Below, one piece after another: positions 17,218 through 24,423 of a stretch of DNA of 64,000 nucleotides. The stretch is taken from the NCBI RefSeq assembly GCF_003721435.2, contig NZ_CP054585.1, forward strand, positions 1,364,001-1,428,000, in the 5' to 3' direction. A program made the position numbers and the translations under genes. The DNA comes from Halorubrum sp. CBA1229. Its GTDB lineage: Archaea; Halobacteriota; Halobacteria; Halobacteriales; Haloferacaceae. Positions within the stretch are counted from its first letter, which is position 1, and each line of letters opens with the position of its first letter. Below the pieces are notes generated by a model. The model saw only the letters and a list, made by a program, of their open reading frames with translations. It ran no database searches and was not told the origin of the DNA.

Positions 17218-17335
17218 AATCAGCCGTTCGACGAGAACAGTCAGTTTGACGAGAGTCGTTTGACGAGAACAGCCGGCCAAAGGAGCCGATACTCAAAGAG
17301 ACTGATCGAGCGACGTCGCCGGTGGGGAAAACGCG

Positions 17336-19060
17336 TCAGTTGTCAAATCGGGCCTGAACGAACGGCTGGGCGTTCTCGATGTCGCCGAGACGGGAATCGG
17401 ACAGCAGCACCGCTTCGGTCTCCTCGACCGGGACCGAGAGGCCCATCTCCTTCGTGCGGCCGTACCGGCCCTTCGAGACGACGACCGCGTTGACGATTCC
17501 GAGCATGTCGAGCTCGCTGATGAGGTCGGTGACGCGGCGCTGCGTAAGTACGTCCGCGTCGATCTCCTCGCACAGCCGCTTGTAGATGTTGAACACCTCG
17601 CCGGTGTTGATGTTGTGGACGCCGTTCTTCTCGAGGAGGATGACAGCGAAGAGGACGATCTTGCTCTGGGTCGGGAGCGTTCTGACGACTTCCACGACGC
17701 GGTCGAGCTCGATCTTGTCCTGCGCTTGTCGGACGTGTTTCTCCGCGACGATCTCGGCCTGAGAGCGCTCGGCGAGCTCGCCGGCCGTCCGGAGGAGGTC
17801 GAGCGCGCGCCGAGCGTCCCCGTGCTCCTGGGCTGCGAACGCCGCGCAGAGCGGGATCACGTCGTCGGTGAGCGCCTCCTCTTTGAACGCGATGTCAGCG
17901 CGGTGCTGGAGGATGTCCCGGAGCTGGTTCGCGTCGTACGGCGGGAAGACGATCTCCTCCTCGCCGAGGCTGGATTTGACGCGGGGATCGAGGAAGTCGG
18001 TGAATTTCAGGTCGTTGGAGATCCCCATGATTGAGATCCGGGACCGGTCGAGCTCGGAGTTCATCCGCGAGAGGTTGTACAGGGTGTCGTCGCCGCTCTT
18101 CTCGACGAGCTTGTCGATCTCGTCGAGCATGATCACGACCACGCGCTCGTGGTAGTCGACCGCCTCGAAGAACGTCGAATAGACCCGGTCGGTCGGCCAC
18201 CCGGTCATCGGGACCTCCTCCATCTCCTCCGCGTCGGTCTCGAGCTCGTCGATCCGCGCGTCGAGATCGTCGAGCGTCGCGAACTCGGTGGTCGCGAGCG
18301 CTCCGGGGTCGTCGGTCGCCTCGGACCTGAGCTCTCGGCAGCGGTCGAGGCGGTCGGCGATGACCTGCTGGTTCTTCTCGATGAAGGTGTTGGCGAGCTG
18401 CGCGAGGACGCGGTACTGCGTGTCGGTCACCTCGCAGTTGATGTACTCGACCTCACAGGGAACGTCGTACTTCTGTGAAGTCGATTCGAGCTCCTGTGAA
18501 ACGAACTTCGCCGACGCCGTCTTCCCGGTGCCCGTCTTGCCGTAGATGAGGATGTTGGAGGGCGTCTCACCGCGGAGCGCCGAGACGAGGATCGTCGCCA
18601 TTCGGTTGATCTGGTCGTTTCGGTGCGGGAGTTCGTGCGGAGTGTAAGACGGCCGGAGCACCTCCTTGTTCTCGAAGATCGGTTCGCCGGAGAGGAGGTC
18701 GTCGAACAGGCCCTGATTGTCGTCCTCGTCGTCGAGAACGACGCCGTCAAAGTCGACGTCCGGGGTAGAACGGTCGCGTCCGCCGCTGCCGACGTCGACG
18801 TCGGTGTCGGTAGTTACCTCAGTGTCGACATCTCCTTCAGTCCCGGCGTCGGTGTCGGGATCCGGTCCGGTACCGGCGTCAGTGCCGACGGTACTGTCCG
18901 ACCCGGTGCTGTCGATGTTCTCGCGGTCTAGGCCTGTTTCGTGGGCCGTCGAACTCGAAGGCGGATCGTCGAGCTCCTCATCGGTCGTGAACGGGTCATC
19001 GGTTTCCCCGCCGCTATCCCCCGATTCGCCCGCCTGCGATGTGTGCTCTCCTTCGTCCAT
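17336..19060 (-). CDS. orc1: Orc1/Cdc6 replication initiator
   Basis: 574-residue origin-binding AAA+ ATPase. A 140-residue acidic, disordered N-terminus precedes 'LRPSYTPHELPHRNDQI', Walker A 'LIYGKTGTGKTASAKFV' (about 170-177), Walker B 'VVIMLDEIDKLV' (about 312), sensor-1 'ISIMGISNDLKFTDFLD' and a C-terminal winged helix ('RRVTDLISELDMLGIVNAVVVSKGRYGRTKEMGL'). Its adjacency to the ORB-containing region marks this as the main-origin initiator (Orc1-1/Cdc6-1 type). An ORB ends 6 bases before the start codon, suggesting autoregulation. Confidence 0.96.
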   Translation of the reverse strand: MDEGEHTSQAGESGDSGGETDDPFTTDEELDDPPSSSTAHETGLDRENIDSTGSDSTVGTDAGTGPDPDTDAGTEGDVDTEVTTDTDVDVGSGGRDRSTPDVDFDGVVLDDEDDNQGLFDDLLSGEPIFENKEVLRPSYTPHELPHRNDQINRMATILVSALRGETPSNILIYGKTGTGKTASAKFVSQELESTSQKYDVPCEVEYINCEVTDTQYRVLAQLANTFIEKNQQVIADRLDRCRELRSEATDDPGALATTEFATLDDLDARIDELETDAEEMEEVPMTGWPTDRVYSTFFEAVDYHERVVVIMLDEIDKLVEKSGDDTLYNLSRMNSELDRSRISIMGISNDLKFTDFLDPRVKSSLGEEEIVFPPYDANQLRDILQHRADIAFKEEALTDDVIPLCAAFAAQEHGDARRALDLLRTAGELAERSQAEIVAEKHVRQAQDKIELDRVVEVVRTLPTQSKIVLFAVILLEKNGVHNINTGEVFNIYKRLCEEIDADVLTQRRVTDLISELDMLGIVNAVVVSKGRYGRTKEMGLSVPVEETEAVLLSDSRLGDIENAQPFVQARFDN

Positions 19061-19065
19061 ATGAA

Positions 19066-19089
19066 CCCCCCTGTTTCAGGTGGAAATTC
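19066..19089 (-). other. ORB at the orc1 start codon
   Basis: Read on the minus strand this is GAATTTCCACCTGAAACAGG, followed by four more G. It has the TTTCCA-n-GAAAC dyad followed by a G-string, as in the two origin ORBs. It lies between the orc1 ATG (19058-19060) and the upstream region, where Orc1 binding could repress its own promoter or form part of the origin. Confidence 0.7.
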
Positions 19090-19600
19090 GCCACGAGAGG
19101 GCGAGGTGCGCCGCGTTCCGTCCTGAAACGTTGACATCCGGCACTATTCGTGTCCAGTGATGTCCAGTTGATGCAGTCGAACCAGATGAAGAGGCGGTAC
19201 AAAAGTGTTGCTCTCCGGACTCGAAACGCACCGTCAGTTGACGGGATCGTCGACGGCCCTCCGGCCGCGTCGGCACGGTCGAACTGGCTCGTCGGCAGAT
19301 GGCGCAGTCAGTTGATACTGCAGCCGGCAGACGTGCAGCTGGCAGACGTGCAGCCGACAGATGAGTCGAAGCAGCTGATCCGATTCGTCAAAACGAAATT
19401 CTCACGGTGAATCGAGCGCGGTACGGATATCAGACGGTGCAAAACGACGGACACGTCGAATCGGTTCGATGCACCGGAACCGAAGGTTGGATGCGGGAAT
19501 GCTGAGGAACGACTCGGACTATAGAGCGTGATTTTGGCAGTTCAGTCGCTCGTTAGACGTCGATGAGCCTGTTGATTATCGGTATCTCAGACTGGGACGG
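19090..19600. other. Gene-free left flank of the origin
   Basis: Between the orc1-proximal ORB and the tandem repeats, no reading frame has family-like sequence. It contains two CAGTTGATRC-type segments (GTCCAGTTGATGCAG at 19161-19175 and GCAGTCAGTTGATACTGCAG at 19303-19322) and a short repeat (GCAGACGTGCAGCTG / GCAGACGTGCAGCCG, 19328-19357). Role unknown; such repeats may be part of origin architecture. Confidence 0.4.
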
Positions 19601-19620
19601 TTCGGCGTTTGGTCCGGTCC

Positions 19621-19685
19621 ACGGAAGTTGGATCCCCGAACCCCCCCACCCCCACGGAAGTTGGATCCCCGAACCCCCCCACCCC
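19621..19685. repeat. Tandem 33-bp repeat in the origin
   Basis: Two near-perfect copies of ACGGAAGTTGGATCCCCGAA followed by a run of C and A (19621-19653 and 19654-19685). A third, partial copy of the GATCCCCGAACC part is at 19864-19875, on the other side of the AT-rich tract. C/G-runs next to ORBs are typical of haloarchaeal origins. Confidence 0.85.
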
Positions 19686-19703
19686 TTTGTTTCGTGTGGA
19701 ACG
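19682..19703 (-). other. Origin recognition box, left
   Basis: On the minus strand: GTTCCACACGAAACAAAGGG (plus one more G). Dyad GTTCC/GAAAC-like core followed by AAAGGGG and a long G-string. It is oriented toward orc1 and forms an inverted pair with the right ORB. Confidence 0.82.
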
Positions 19704-19734
19704 CGAATTTGGTGGGTAGGGGTGGTCCAGGGGA

Positions 19735-19856
19735 TGAATATGAAACAGAAGAATTTATATTGTAGACTGTACAACAGTACCCTCGACAATCCATCCCAGA
19801 TTATTGTTGTTGTTTTGTGGTTATTTTAGTGTCTCCAGGCACTAATAAAATATAGA
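19735..19856. other. AT-rich putative unwinding element
   Basis: About 120 bases with long A/T runs (for example GAATTTATATTG, TTATTGTTGTTGTTTTGTGG, CACTAATAAAATATAG) between the inverted ORBs. This is the most AT-rich block in the window and the expected site of duplex opening. Confidence 0.75.
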
Positions 19857-19904
19857 TCGGCCTGATCCCCGAACCATCACCACCACCCCACCCACATCAT
19901 CACC

Positions 19905-19936
19905 CGTCTCCAGTTGAAACGAAGGGGTGGGGGAGG
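19905..19936 (+). other. Origin recognition box, right
   Basis: CGTCTCCAGTTGAAACGAAG followed by GGGTGGGGGAGG. Canonical haloarchaeal ORB: TCCA-n-GAAACGAAGGGG with an extended G-string pointing away from the AT-rich tract. Confidence 0.85.
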
Positions 19937-19940
19937 AAGC

Positions 19941-20418
19941 AAACCGAGCGAGCTCAGGCGGGGGCCGTCTGCGATACCGGTCACCCACAGCTCCCCTTAG
20001 AGAGATGGACTGTTGTCGGACGAGGTTGTCTCGCCGAACCCGGCTCCCGTCGGTGGTGATACATCGAAATACGAGGCTTTACCCTTATACCGCCGTCACA
20101 GACGGCCTCCCAAGACCTGTGTCTGTAATGTGTCAACACCTCATATGTGGACCACCCTTCCGGCATACCTCGACCGCTTCGTCTCGCGTCGCCCCCTTCG
20201 GCTCCGACAATACGTTTCCGGGATTCGAAATGAATGCCATTTCGAGCGGCTCAAAACTGTACGCGCTCAATATCGGCCGATCTGAACGTCTGACGCAGTT
20301 CTTAAGTGAGAGGGGCGTGGATTCTATCGTAATTCCCCGAACGAACGCCGGGTGCGGCCGGATCGGGCGGTAGCACGCGACACGGCTCGTTCGGGAGAAA
20401 CCAGGATTGGAGGTCAGG
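19941..20418. promoter_or_regulatory. Right flank of origin and oapA promoter
   Basis: No convincing gene is present; the open frames here (for example 19927-20373) show no family pattern. TATA-like sequences are 'CCCTTATACC' (20087-20096) and 'GTTCTTAAGTG' (20297-20307). The second would start an oapA transcript with a leader of roughly 90 bases. 'GGAGG' at 20409-20413, 6 bases before the oapA ATG, is a good ribosome-binding site, so oapA is probably not leaderless. Confidence 0.45.
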
Positions 20419-21060
20419 ATGGGACTGCTCACGAATCTCAAAGACAGCATATCACGGGTCACAGACGGGCTGTTCGCGGCCGACGAGCCCAAGCGGATCG
20501 GGATCTACGGACCGCCGAACGCCGGAAAGACGACCCTCGCAAACCGGATCGCACGCGACTGGACGGGTGACGCCGTCGGGCCTGAGAGCCACATCCCGCA
20601 CGAGACTCGACGCGCTCGGCGCAAGGAGAACGTCGAGATCGAGCGGAACGGACGGAAGGTCACGATCGACATCGTCGACACGCCGGGGGTGACGACGAAG
20701 GTCGACTACAAGGAGTTCCTCGACCACGACATGGAGAAGGACGACGCGGTGCGTCGCTCCCGCGAGGCGACCGAAGGGGTCGCGGAGGCGATGCACTGGC
20801 TCCGTGAGGACGTCGACGGCGTCATCTACGTGCTCGACTCGACCAACGACCCGTTCACGCAGGTGAACACGATGCTCATCGGGATCATCGAGTCGCAGGA
20901 CCTCCCGGCGCTTATCCTCGCGAACAAGACGGACCTTCCCGGATCGGACGTCCAACAGATCGCCAACGCCTTTCCGCAACACGAGACGATCCCGCTCTCG
21001 GCGCTCGAAGGTGAGAACATGGACGAAGTGTACACGAAAATCGCGGAGTACTTCGGCTGA
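20419..21060 (+). CDS. arvA: OapA/ArvA origin-associated small GTPase
   Basis: 213-residue Era-like GTPase: G1 'YGPPNAGKTTLANRIA' (P-loop about 32-40), G3 'DIVDTPGVTTKVDY', G4 'LILANKTDLPG', G5 'IPLSALEGE'. The family was named for its place beside haloarchaeal oriC1, and the GTPase was later reported to drive extracellular vesicle formation (ArvA). It is first of a three-gene unit with 1-base and 0-base spacings (TGATG; TAAATG). No lipidation or membrane segment is seen. Start ATG 20419 follows a clear GGAGG. Vesicle function is family knowledge. Confidence 0.92.
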   Translation: MGLLTNLKDSISRVTDGLFAADEPKRIGIYGPPNAGKTTLANRIARDWTGDAVGPESHIPHETRRARRKENVEIERNGRKVTIDIVDTPGVTTKVDYKEFLDHDMEKDDAVRRSREATEGVAEAMHWLREDVDGVIYVLDSTNDPFTQVNTMLIGIIESQDLPALILANKTDLPGSDVQQIANAFPQHETIPLSALEGENMDEVYTKIAEYFG

Positions 21061-21473
21061 TGCCCGGACCGACTCCCGACGTCGACGGCGACGCGTCTTC
21101 CGACGACCCCGGCGACGGCGTCCGGATCGACATGATCAGCGGCGCCCGGATGGAAGGGCTCACCGGTATGGAGAAGATCCGGCTCATCCTCGACGGCGTC
21201 CGCGACGGCAACATCGTCATCTTAGAGGAGGGGCTCTCTCCCGACGAGGAGTCGAAGCTGATCGAGGTGACGATGACCGAGATCAGCCCGGACGACTTCA
21301 CGGGGATCGAGATCGAGACGTACCCGAAAGCGGAGACGGGCGACCAGAGCTTCCTCGATAAGCTGATGGGTCGAAAGTCCGCCCAGAAGCTCACCGTCAT
21401 CGGGCCGGCCAACCGGATCGAGACGCTGCACAAAGACGAGAACCTCATCAGCACCCTCGTCTCCCGCAAATAA
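21060..21473 (+). CDS. arvB: OapB/ArvB (DUF2073) protein
   Basis: 137 residues: after a short acidic leader, 'VRIDMISGARMEGLTGMEKIRLILDGVRDGNIVILEEGLSPDEESKLIE' and 'GIEIETYPKAETGDQSFLDKLMGRKSAQKLTVIGPANRIETLHKDENLISTLVSRK'. This is the conserved DUF2073 fold. Start ATG 21060 shares its A with the oapA stop (TGATG), so translation is coupled. It is thought to work with the GTPase; biochemical role unknown. Confidence 0.9.
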   Translation: MPGPTPDVDGDASSDDPGDGVRIDMISGARMEGLTGMEKIRLILDGVRDGNIVILEEGLSPDEESKLIEVTMTEISPDDFTGIEIETYPKAETGDQSFLDKLMGRKSAQKLTVIGPANRIETLHKDENLISTLVSRK

Positions 21474-22253
21474 ATGCCCCACCAGTGTACCACCTGCGGC
21501 CGGACGTTCCCCGACGGGTCGAAGGAGATGCTCTCGGGCTGTCCGGACTGCGGTGGGAACAAGTTCCAATTTAAACCCGCGGGCGCGACAACGGACGAAC
21601 CGTCGACACCGTCCGAGCAGTCAGCCCCGTCCGAGCAGTCAACCCCGTCCGAGCAGTCAACCCCATCCGAGCAGTCAACCCCATCCGAGCAGTCAACCCC
21701 GTCCGAGCAGTCAACCCCATCCGACCACTCGAACTCGAATGCGACGGAGCGGTCGTCCCCAGCGTCGGCCGATTCAACCGAGGCCGCCAACGCGAGCGAG
21801 CCGACCGCCACCGATCCGACTTCGACCTCCGATACCGAGCCGTCTTCCGCCGCTGCAGACCCGACGCCTTCCGACGCGGAACCGTCCGAACCGACCGACT
21901 CGACGACTGGGACCGAACACGTCCGCGAACGCGACGAGGAGGACGTCGCGCAGGCGAGCGCTCGATCCGACGTCGTCTCGCCGGACGAACTCGACCGGGC
22001 GAGCCGCCCCGTCGACTCCGACTCCGACGCGGACGCTCGGGGCTCCGCCGATCCGGACGGCCCCCGTCCCGATATCGGCGAACTCCGCGACGAGCTCAAC
22101 GAGCAGTTCGAGAGCATTCGGATCGTGAGTCCGGGGAAGTACGAACTCAACCTGATGGAGCTGTACGACCGTCAGGAGTACATCATCTCGCTGCAGGAAG
22201 ACGGGCGCTACGTCATCGAAATGCCCGACGCGTGGGGCATTCAAGACGAGTGA
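21474..22253 (+). CDS. arvC: OapC/ArvC zinc-ribbon protein
   Basis: 259 residues in three parts. The N-terminal zinc ribbon 'CTTCGRTF...GCPDCGGNKF' has CxxC plus CxxC. A long Ser/Thr/Glu/Pro linker follows and contains seven PSEQS(A/T) units encoded by an 18-bp tandem repeat (21612-21729). The conserved C-terminal domain is 'IGELRDELNEQFESIRIVSPGKYELNLMELYDRQEYIISLQEDGRYVIEMPDAW'. It directly follows oapB (TAAATG). Domain order fits OapC/ArvC. The repetitive linker could vary in length between strains. Confidence 0.9.
   Translation: MPHQCTTCGRTFPDGSKEMLSGCPDCGGNKFQFKPAGATTDEPSTPSEQSAPSEQSTPSEQSTPSEQSTPSEQSTPSEQSTPSDHSNSNATERSSPASADSTEAANASEPTATDPTSTSDTEPSSAAADPTPSDAEPSEPTDSTTGTEHVRERDEEDVAQASARSDVVSPDELDRASRPVDSDSDADARGSADPDGPRPDIGELRDELNEQFESIRIVSPGKYELNLMELYDRQEYIISLQEDGRYVIEMPDAWGIQDE
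21612..21729. repeat. 18-bp tandem repeat in oapC linker
   Basis: TCCGAGCAGTCAACCCC(A/G) recurs every 18 bases at 21612, 21630, 21648, 21666, 21684 and 21702, with a diverged seventh unit at 21720. It is in frame and encodes SEQSTP. Near-identity of the copies suggests recent expansion. Confidence 0.95.
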
Positions 22254-22260
22254 CGCCAAC

Positions 22261-22310
22261 GGCAGTTTCGACGAACGCCCCCGCCGGCAGTTTCGACGAA
22301 CGCCCCCGCC
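22261..22310. repeat. 25-bp direct repeat after oapC
   Basis: Two identical adjacent copies of GGCAGTTTCGACGAACGCCC plus CCGCC (22261-22285, 22286-22310), starting just after the oapC stop. Possibly a terminator-associated or regulatory duplication; nothing else is known. Confidence 0.9.
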
Positions 22311-22409
22311 GGCCGGAACTCCCGAGCCGTGGTTCTCGCCGAACTGTACATTCGGGCGACCATTGTCGAAGTGAACACAGTTATGCGGCTTCCTCCGCTA
22401 CGGCCGCCT

Positions 22410-22517
22410 ATGTCCGCTGATCACGCTTTCACTTCGCGATCTCGAGCCGTCTCTCGTTCGATCCGACGCGACGAACCCGACCCGAACGCTCGCGACGAGG
22501 TGGACGTATGCGCGTAG
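22410..22517 (+). CDS. Possible leader peptide of lysC (35 residues)
   Basis: A short frame MSADHAFTSRSRAVSRSIRR... ends at TAG 22515-22517, overlapping the lysC start by 10 bases. Its ATG lies about 27 bases after a TATA-like ACAGTTATG (22376-22384), the correct spacing for a leaderless transcript. lysC itself then has a ribosome-binding GAGGTGG (22497-22503). If real, translation of the leader could control lysC by coupling. The peptide is rich in Ser/Arg and lacks Lys, so simple lysine-codon attenuation is not supported. Only context supports it. Confidence 0.35.
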   Translation: MSADHAFTSRSRAVSRSIRRDEPDPNARDEVDVCA

Positions 22518-23689
22518 TCGCCAAGTTCGGCGGGACGAGCCTCGGGAGCGGCGACCGCATCGAGCGGGCGGCCGACTCCGTCGCGAACGCGGTCGAGGCC
22601 GGCCACGAGATCGCCGTCGTCGCGAGCGCGATGGGATCGACCACGGACGACCTCCTCGACGACATCACCTTCGAGACGGACGACGCCGACCGCGCCGAGA
22701 TCGTCTCGATGGGCGAGCGCACTAGCGTCAGGATGCTCAAGGCGGCCCTCTCGGTCCGCGATATCGATGCCGTCTTCCTCGAACCCGGACACCCCGACTG
22801 GCCGGTGATCACGAACGAGCTCGGCGAGGTCGACGTCGAGGAGACGAAGAAGCGCGCGCACGCCATCGCGGAGCGGCTCGACGGCGTCGTCCCGATCATC
22901 ACCGGCTTCCTGGCGGAGGACCACGACGGCAACGTGACGACGCTCGGCCGGGGCGGCTCCGACACGACCGCGGTGATGCTCGGCAACTACATGGACGCCG
23001 ACGAGGTCGTGATCGTCACCGACGTCGAGGGCGTCATGACCGGCGACCCACGCGTCGTCGAGGGGGCGCGGAACGTCGGTCGGATCACCGTCGACGAGCT
23101 GCGGAACCTCTCCTTCCGCGGCGCCGAGGTCGTCGCGCCGTCGGCGCTCTCGTACAAGGACGAGGACCTCTCGGTCCGGGTCGTCCACTACCAACACGGC
23201 GACCTGCTCAGAGGGGGGACTCGCATCGAGGGGCAGTTCGAGAACCTGATCGACATGCGCGAGGAGCCGCTCGCGTGTCTCACCATCGCCGGGCGCGCGA
23301 TCCGGAACCGACCCGGGATCCTCTCGCAGCTCGCGAGCGCCCTCCGCGAGGAGGAGATCAACATCGACGCGGTCGCCTCCGGCATGGACTCGGTCACGTT
23401 CTACGTCGACGTCGACGTCGCGGAAACCGCCGAGGCGCTGCTCCACGAGGCCGTCGTGGACGACGAGACGCTCTCGTCGGTGACCGTCGCCGACCCGATC
23501 GCGGTCATCCGGGTGACCGGCGGCGAGCTCCCCAACCAGCCGGGCGTCATCCAGGACATCATCGCCCCGCTGGCCGAGGACGGGATCAACATCATCGACC
23601 TCATCACGAGCGCGACGTCGGTCGCGGTGTTCGTCGACTGGGACGACCGTGAGGACGCGCTCGAGATCGTTCAACAGCGGTTCGACTGA
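22508..23689 (+). CDS. lysC: Aspartate kinase
   Basis: Phosphorylates aspartate, the first step to Thr, Met and Lys. 393 residues: kinase motif 'VVAKFGGTSLGSGDR' (3-17), 'SMGERTSVRML', 'LGRGGSDTTAVMLG' and 'DVEGVMTGDPRVV'. Two C-terminal ACT domains follow ('CLTIAGRAIRNRPGILSQLASALREEEINIDAV'; 'VIRVTGGELPNQPGVIQDIIAPLAEDGINIIDL'). These make feedback inhibition likely. The partner pathway gene thrC is at 46791. Start ATG 22508 is supported by a ribosome-binding site 5 bases upstream. Confidence 0.95.
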   Translation: MRVVAKFGGTSLGSGDRIERAADSVANAVEAGHEIAVVASAMGSTTDDLLDDITFETDDADRAEIVSMGERTSVRMLKAALSVRDIDAVFLEPGHPDWPVITNELGEVDVEETKKRAHAIAERLDGVVPIITGFLAEDHDGNVTTLGRGGSDTTAVMLGNYMDADEVVIVTDVEGVMTGDPRVVEGARNVGRITVDELRNLSFRGAEVVAPSALSYKDEDLSVRVVHYQHGDLLRGGTRIEGQFENLIDMREEPLACLTIAGRAIRNRPGILSQLASALREEEINIDAVASGMDSVTFYVDVDVAETAEALLHEAVVDDETLSSVTVADPIAVIRVTGGELPNQPGVIQDIIAPLAEDGINIIDLITSATSVAVFVDWDDREDALEIVQQRFD

Positions 23690-23738
23690 CGACTCACTCG
23701 TCTCACGCATCTCGCTCGACTCACCTGTCCAACTCGTC

Positions 23739-24188
23739 TCACTCGTTCTTTCGACCGTCCAACTCCCCGAACTCGATCCGGTACCGAGTGGTCCGTCGCC
23801 CCTCGAACCGCGGGCCCCTCCCCGCGGATTCGAACCCCGAGGCCTCGATCACCTCGCCGGTCGCCTCGTCGTTCGGGACGACGACCTCGACACCCATCTC
23901 CTCCCGGCGCGCGAACCGTCGCGGCTCTTCGAACAGCCGTTCGATCGTCGACCCGTTCCCGTCGAAGTCGGTCACGTGAACGGTGTCGCCGCGGACATCG
24001 AAGGCGACGAAGCCGCACACCACCTCCTCTGTATCGTCGCTGTCGCCGGCCGTGTCGCTGTCGCCGGCCGCTTCCACCGCGACTCGAACCGACCGGTCGT
24101 GGATCATGTTTCTCACGACGTCTTCCGGCCGACTGGTCACCGATGCCAGCGCCTCGGCGTCCGATTCGAGTGCGTCACGAATCCGCAT
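23739..24188 (-). CDS. GNAT-like N-acetyltransferase
   Basis: 149 residues beginning 'MRIRDALESDAEALASVTSRPEDVVRNMIHDRSVRVAVE', a typical GNAT N-terminal helix-strand pattern. 'CGFVAFDVRGDTVHVTDFDGNG' matches the central sheet and 'EVVVPNDEATGEVIEASGFES' the C-terminal strand-helix. The acetyl-CoA loop (R/Q-x-x-G-x-G/A) is not clear, so activity is uncertain. A short tandem duplication encodes AGDSDTAGDSD. Start ATG 24188. Converges with lysC. Confidence 0.65.
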   Translation of the reverse strand: MRIRDALESDAEALASVTSRPEDVVRNMIHDRSVRVAVEAAGDSDTAGDSDDTEEVVCGFVAFDVRGDTVHVTDFDGNGSTIERLFEEPRRFARREEMGVEVVVPNDEATGEVIEASGFESAGRGPRFEGRRTTRYRIEFGELDGRKNE

Positions 24189-24333
24189 ACCACGGTTACC
24201 GGACGAATCCGTATAAACCCGCTGGCATTCGGGTCCCGCGCTTCGTCGGGAGTCGCCCACTTTCCGCTCGAAGCGTCCCGCCTTCCGCCCGAAGTAATAT
24301 AGTTTTAAACGACCGGCGGCCTCAGGGTTCGAC

Positions 24334-24423
24334 ATGAGCAAATCCACCACGATCGTGCTCGGAACGATCGGCGTGTCGGCGGCCCTGTCGGTACTCATCA
24401 TCCTCTCGTACGTGCTCGGCTGA
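24334..24423 (+). CDS. 29-residue membrane micropeptide
   Basis: MSKSTTIVLGTIGVSAALSV, then LIILSYVLG-stop: one hydrophobic helix with a Ser/Thr/Lys head. The stop overlaps the next start (TGATG at 24421-24425), so translation is coupled. The strong TATA-like 'ATATAGTTTTAAAC' (24297-24310) lies 24-37 bases upstream, giving a leaderless transcript whose first codon is this ATG. Promoter position and coupling make it a likely real gene despite its length. Function unknown. Confidence 0.6.
   Translation: MSKSTTIVLGTIGVSAALSVLIILSYVLG

Larger units (their letters stand above)
19601..19940. other. Chromosomal replication origin (oriC1-type)
   Basis: Core origin. Two ORBs in inverted orientation (19682-19703 minus; 19905-19936 plus) face an AT-rich tract (19735-19856) that contrasts strongly with the GC-rich surroundings and is the likely unwinding element. 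The G-strings of both ORBs point outward. A tandem 33-bp repeat with a seven-C run lies left of the minus ORB. With orc1 to the left and the oap genes to the right, this is the conserved haloarchaeal oriC1 arrangement. The assignment rests on motifs and synteny; no replication data can be seen here. Confidence 0.85.

Noticed and set aside
19927-20373. 148-codon frame right of the origin
   Set aside because: No recognisable family, overlaps the ORB and the oapA promoter region, and composition is that of non-coding origin DNA.
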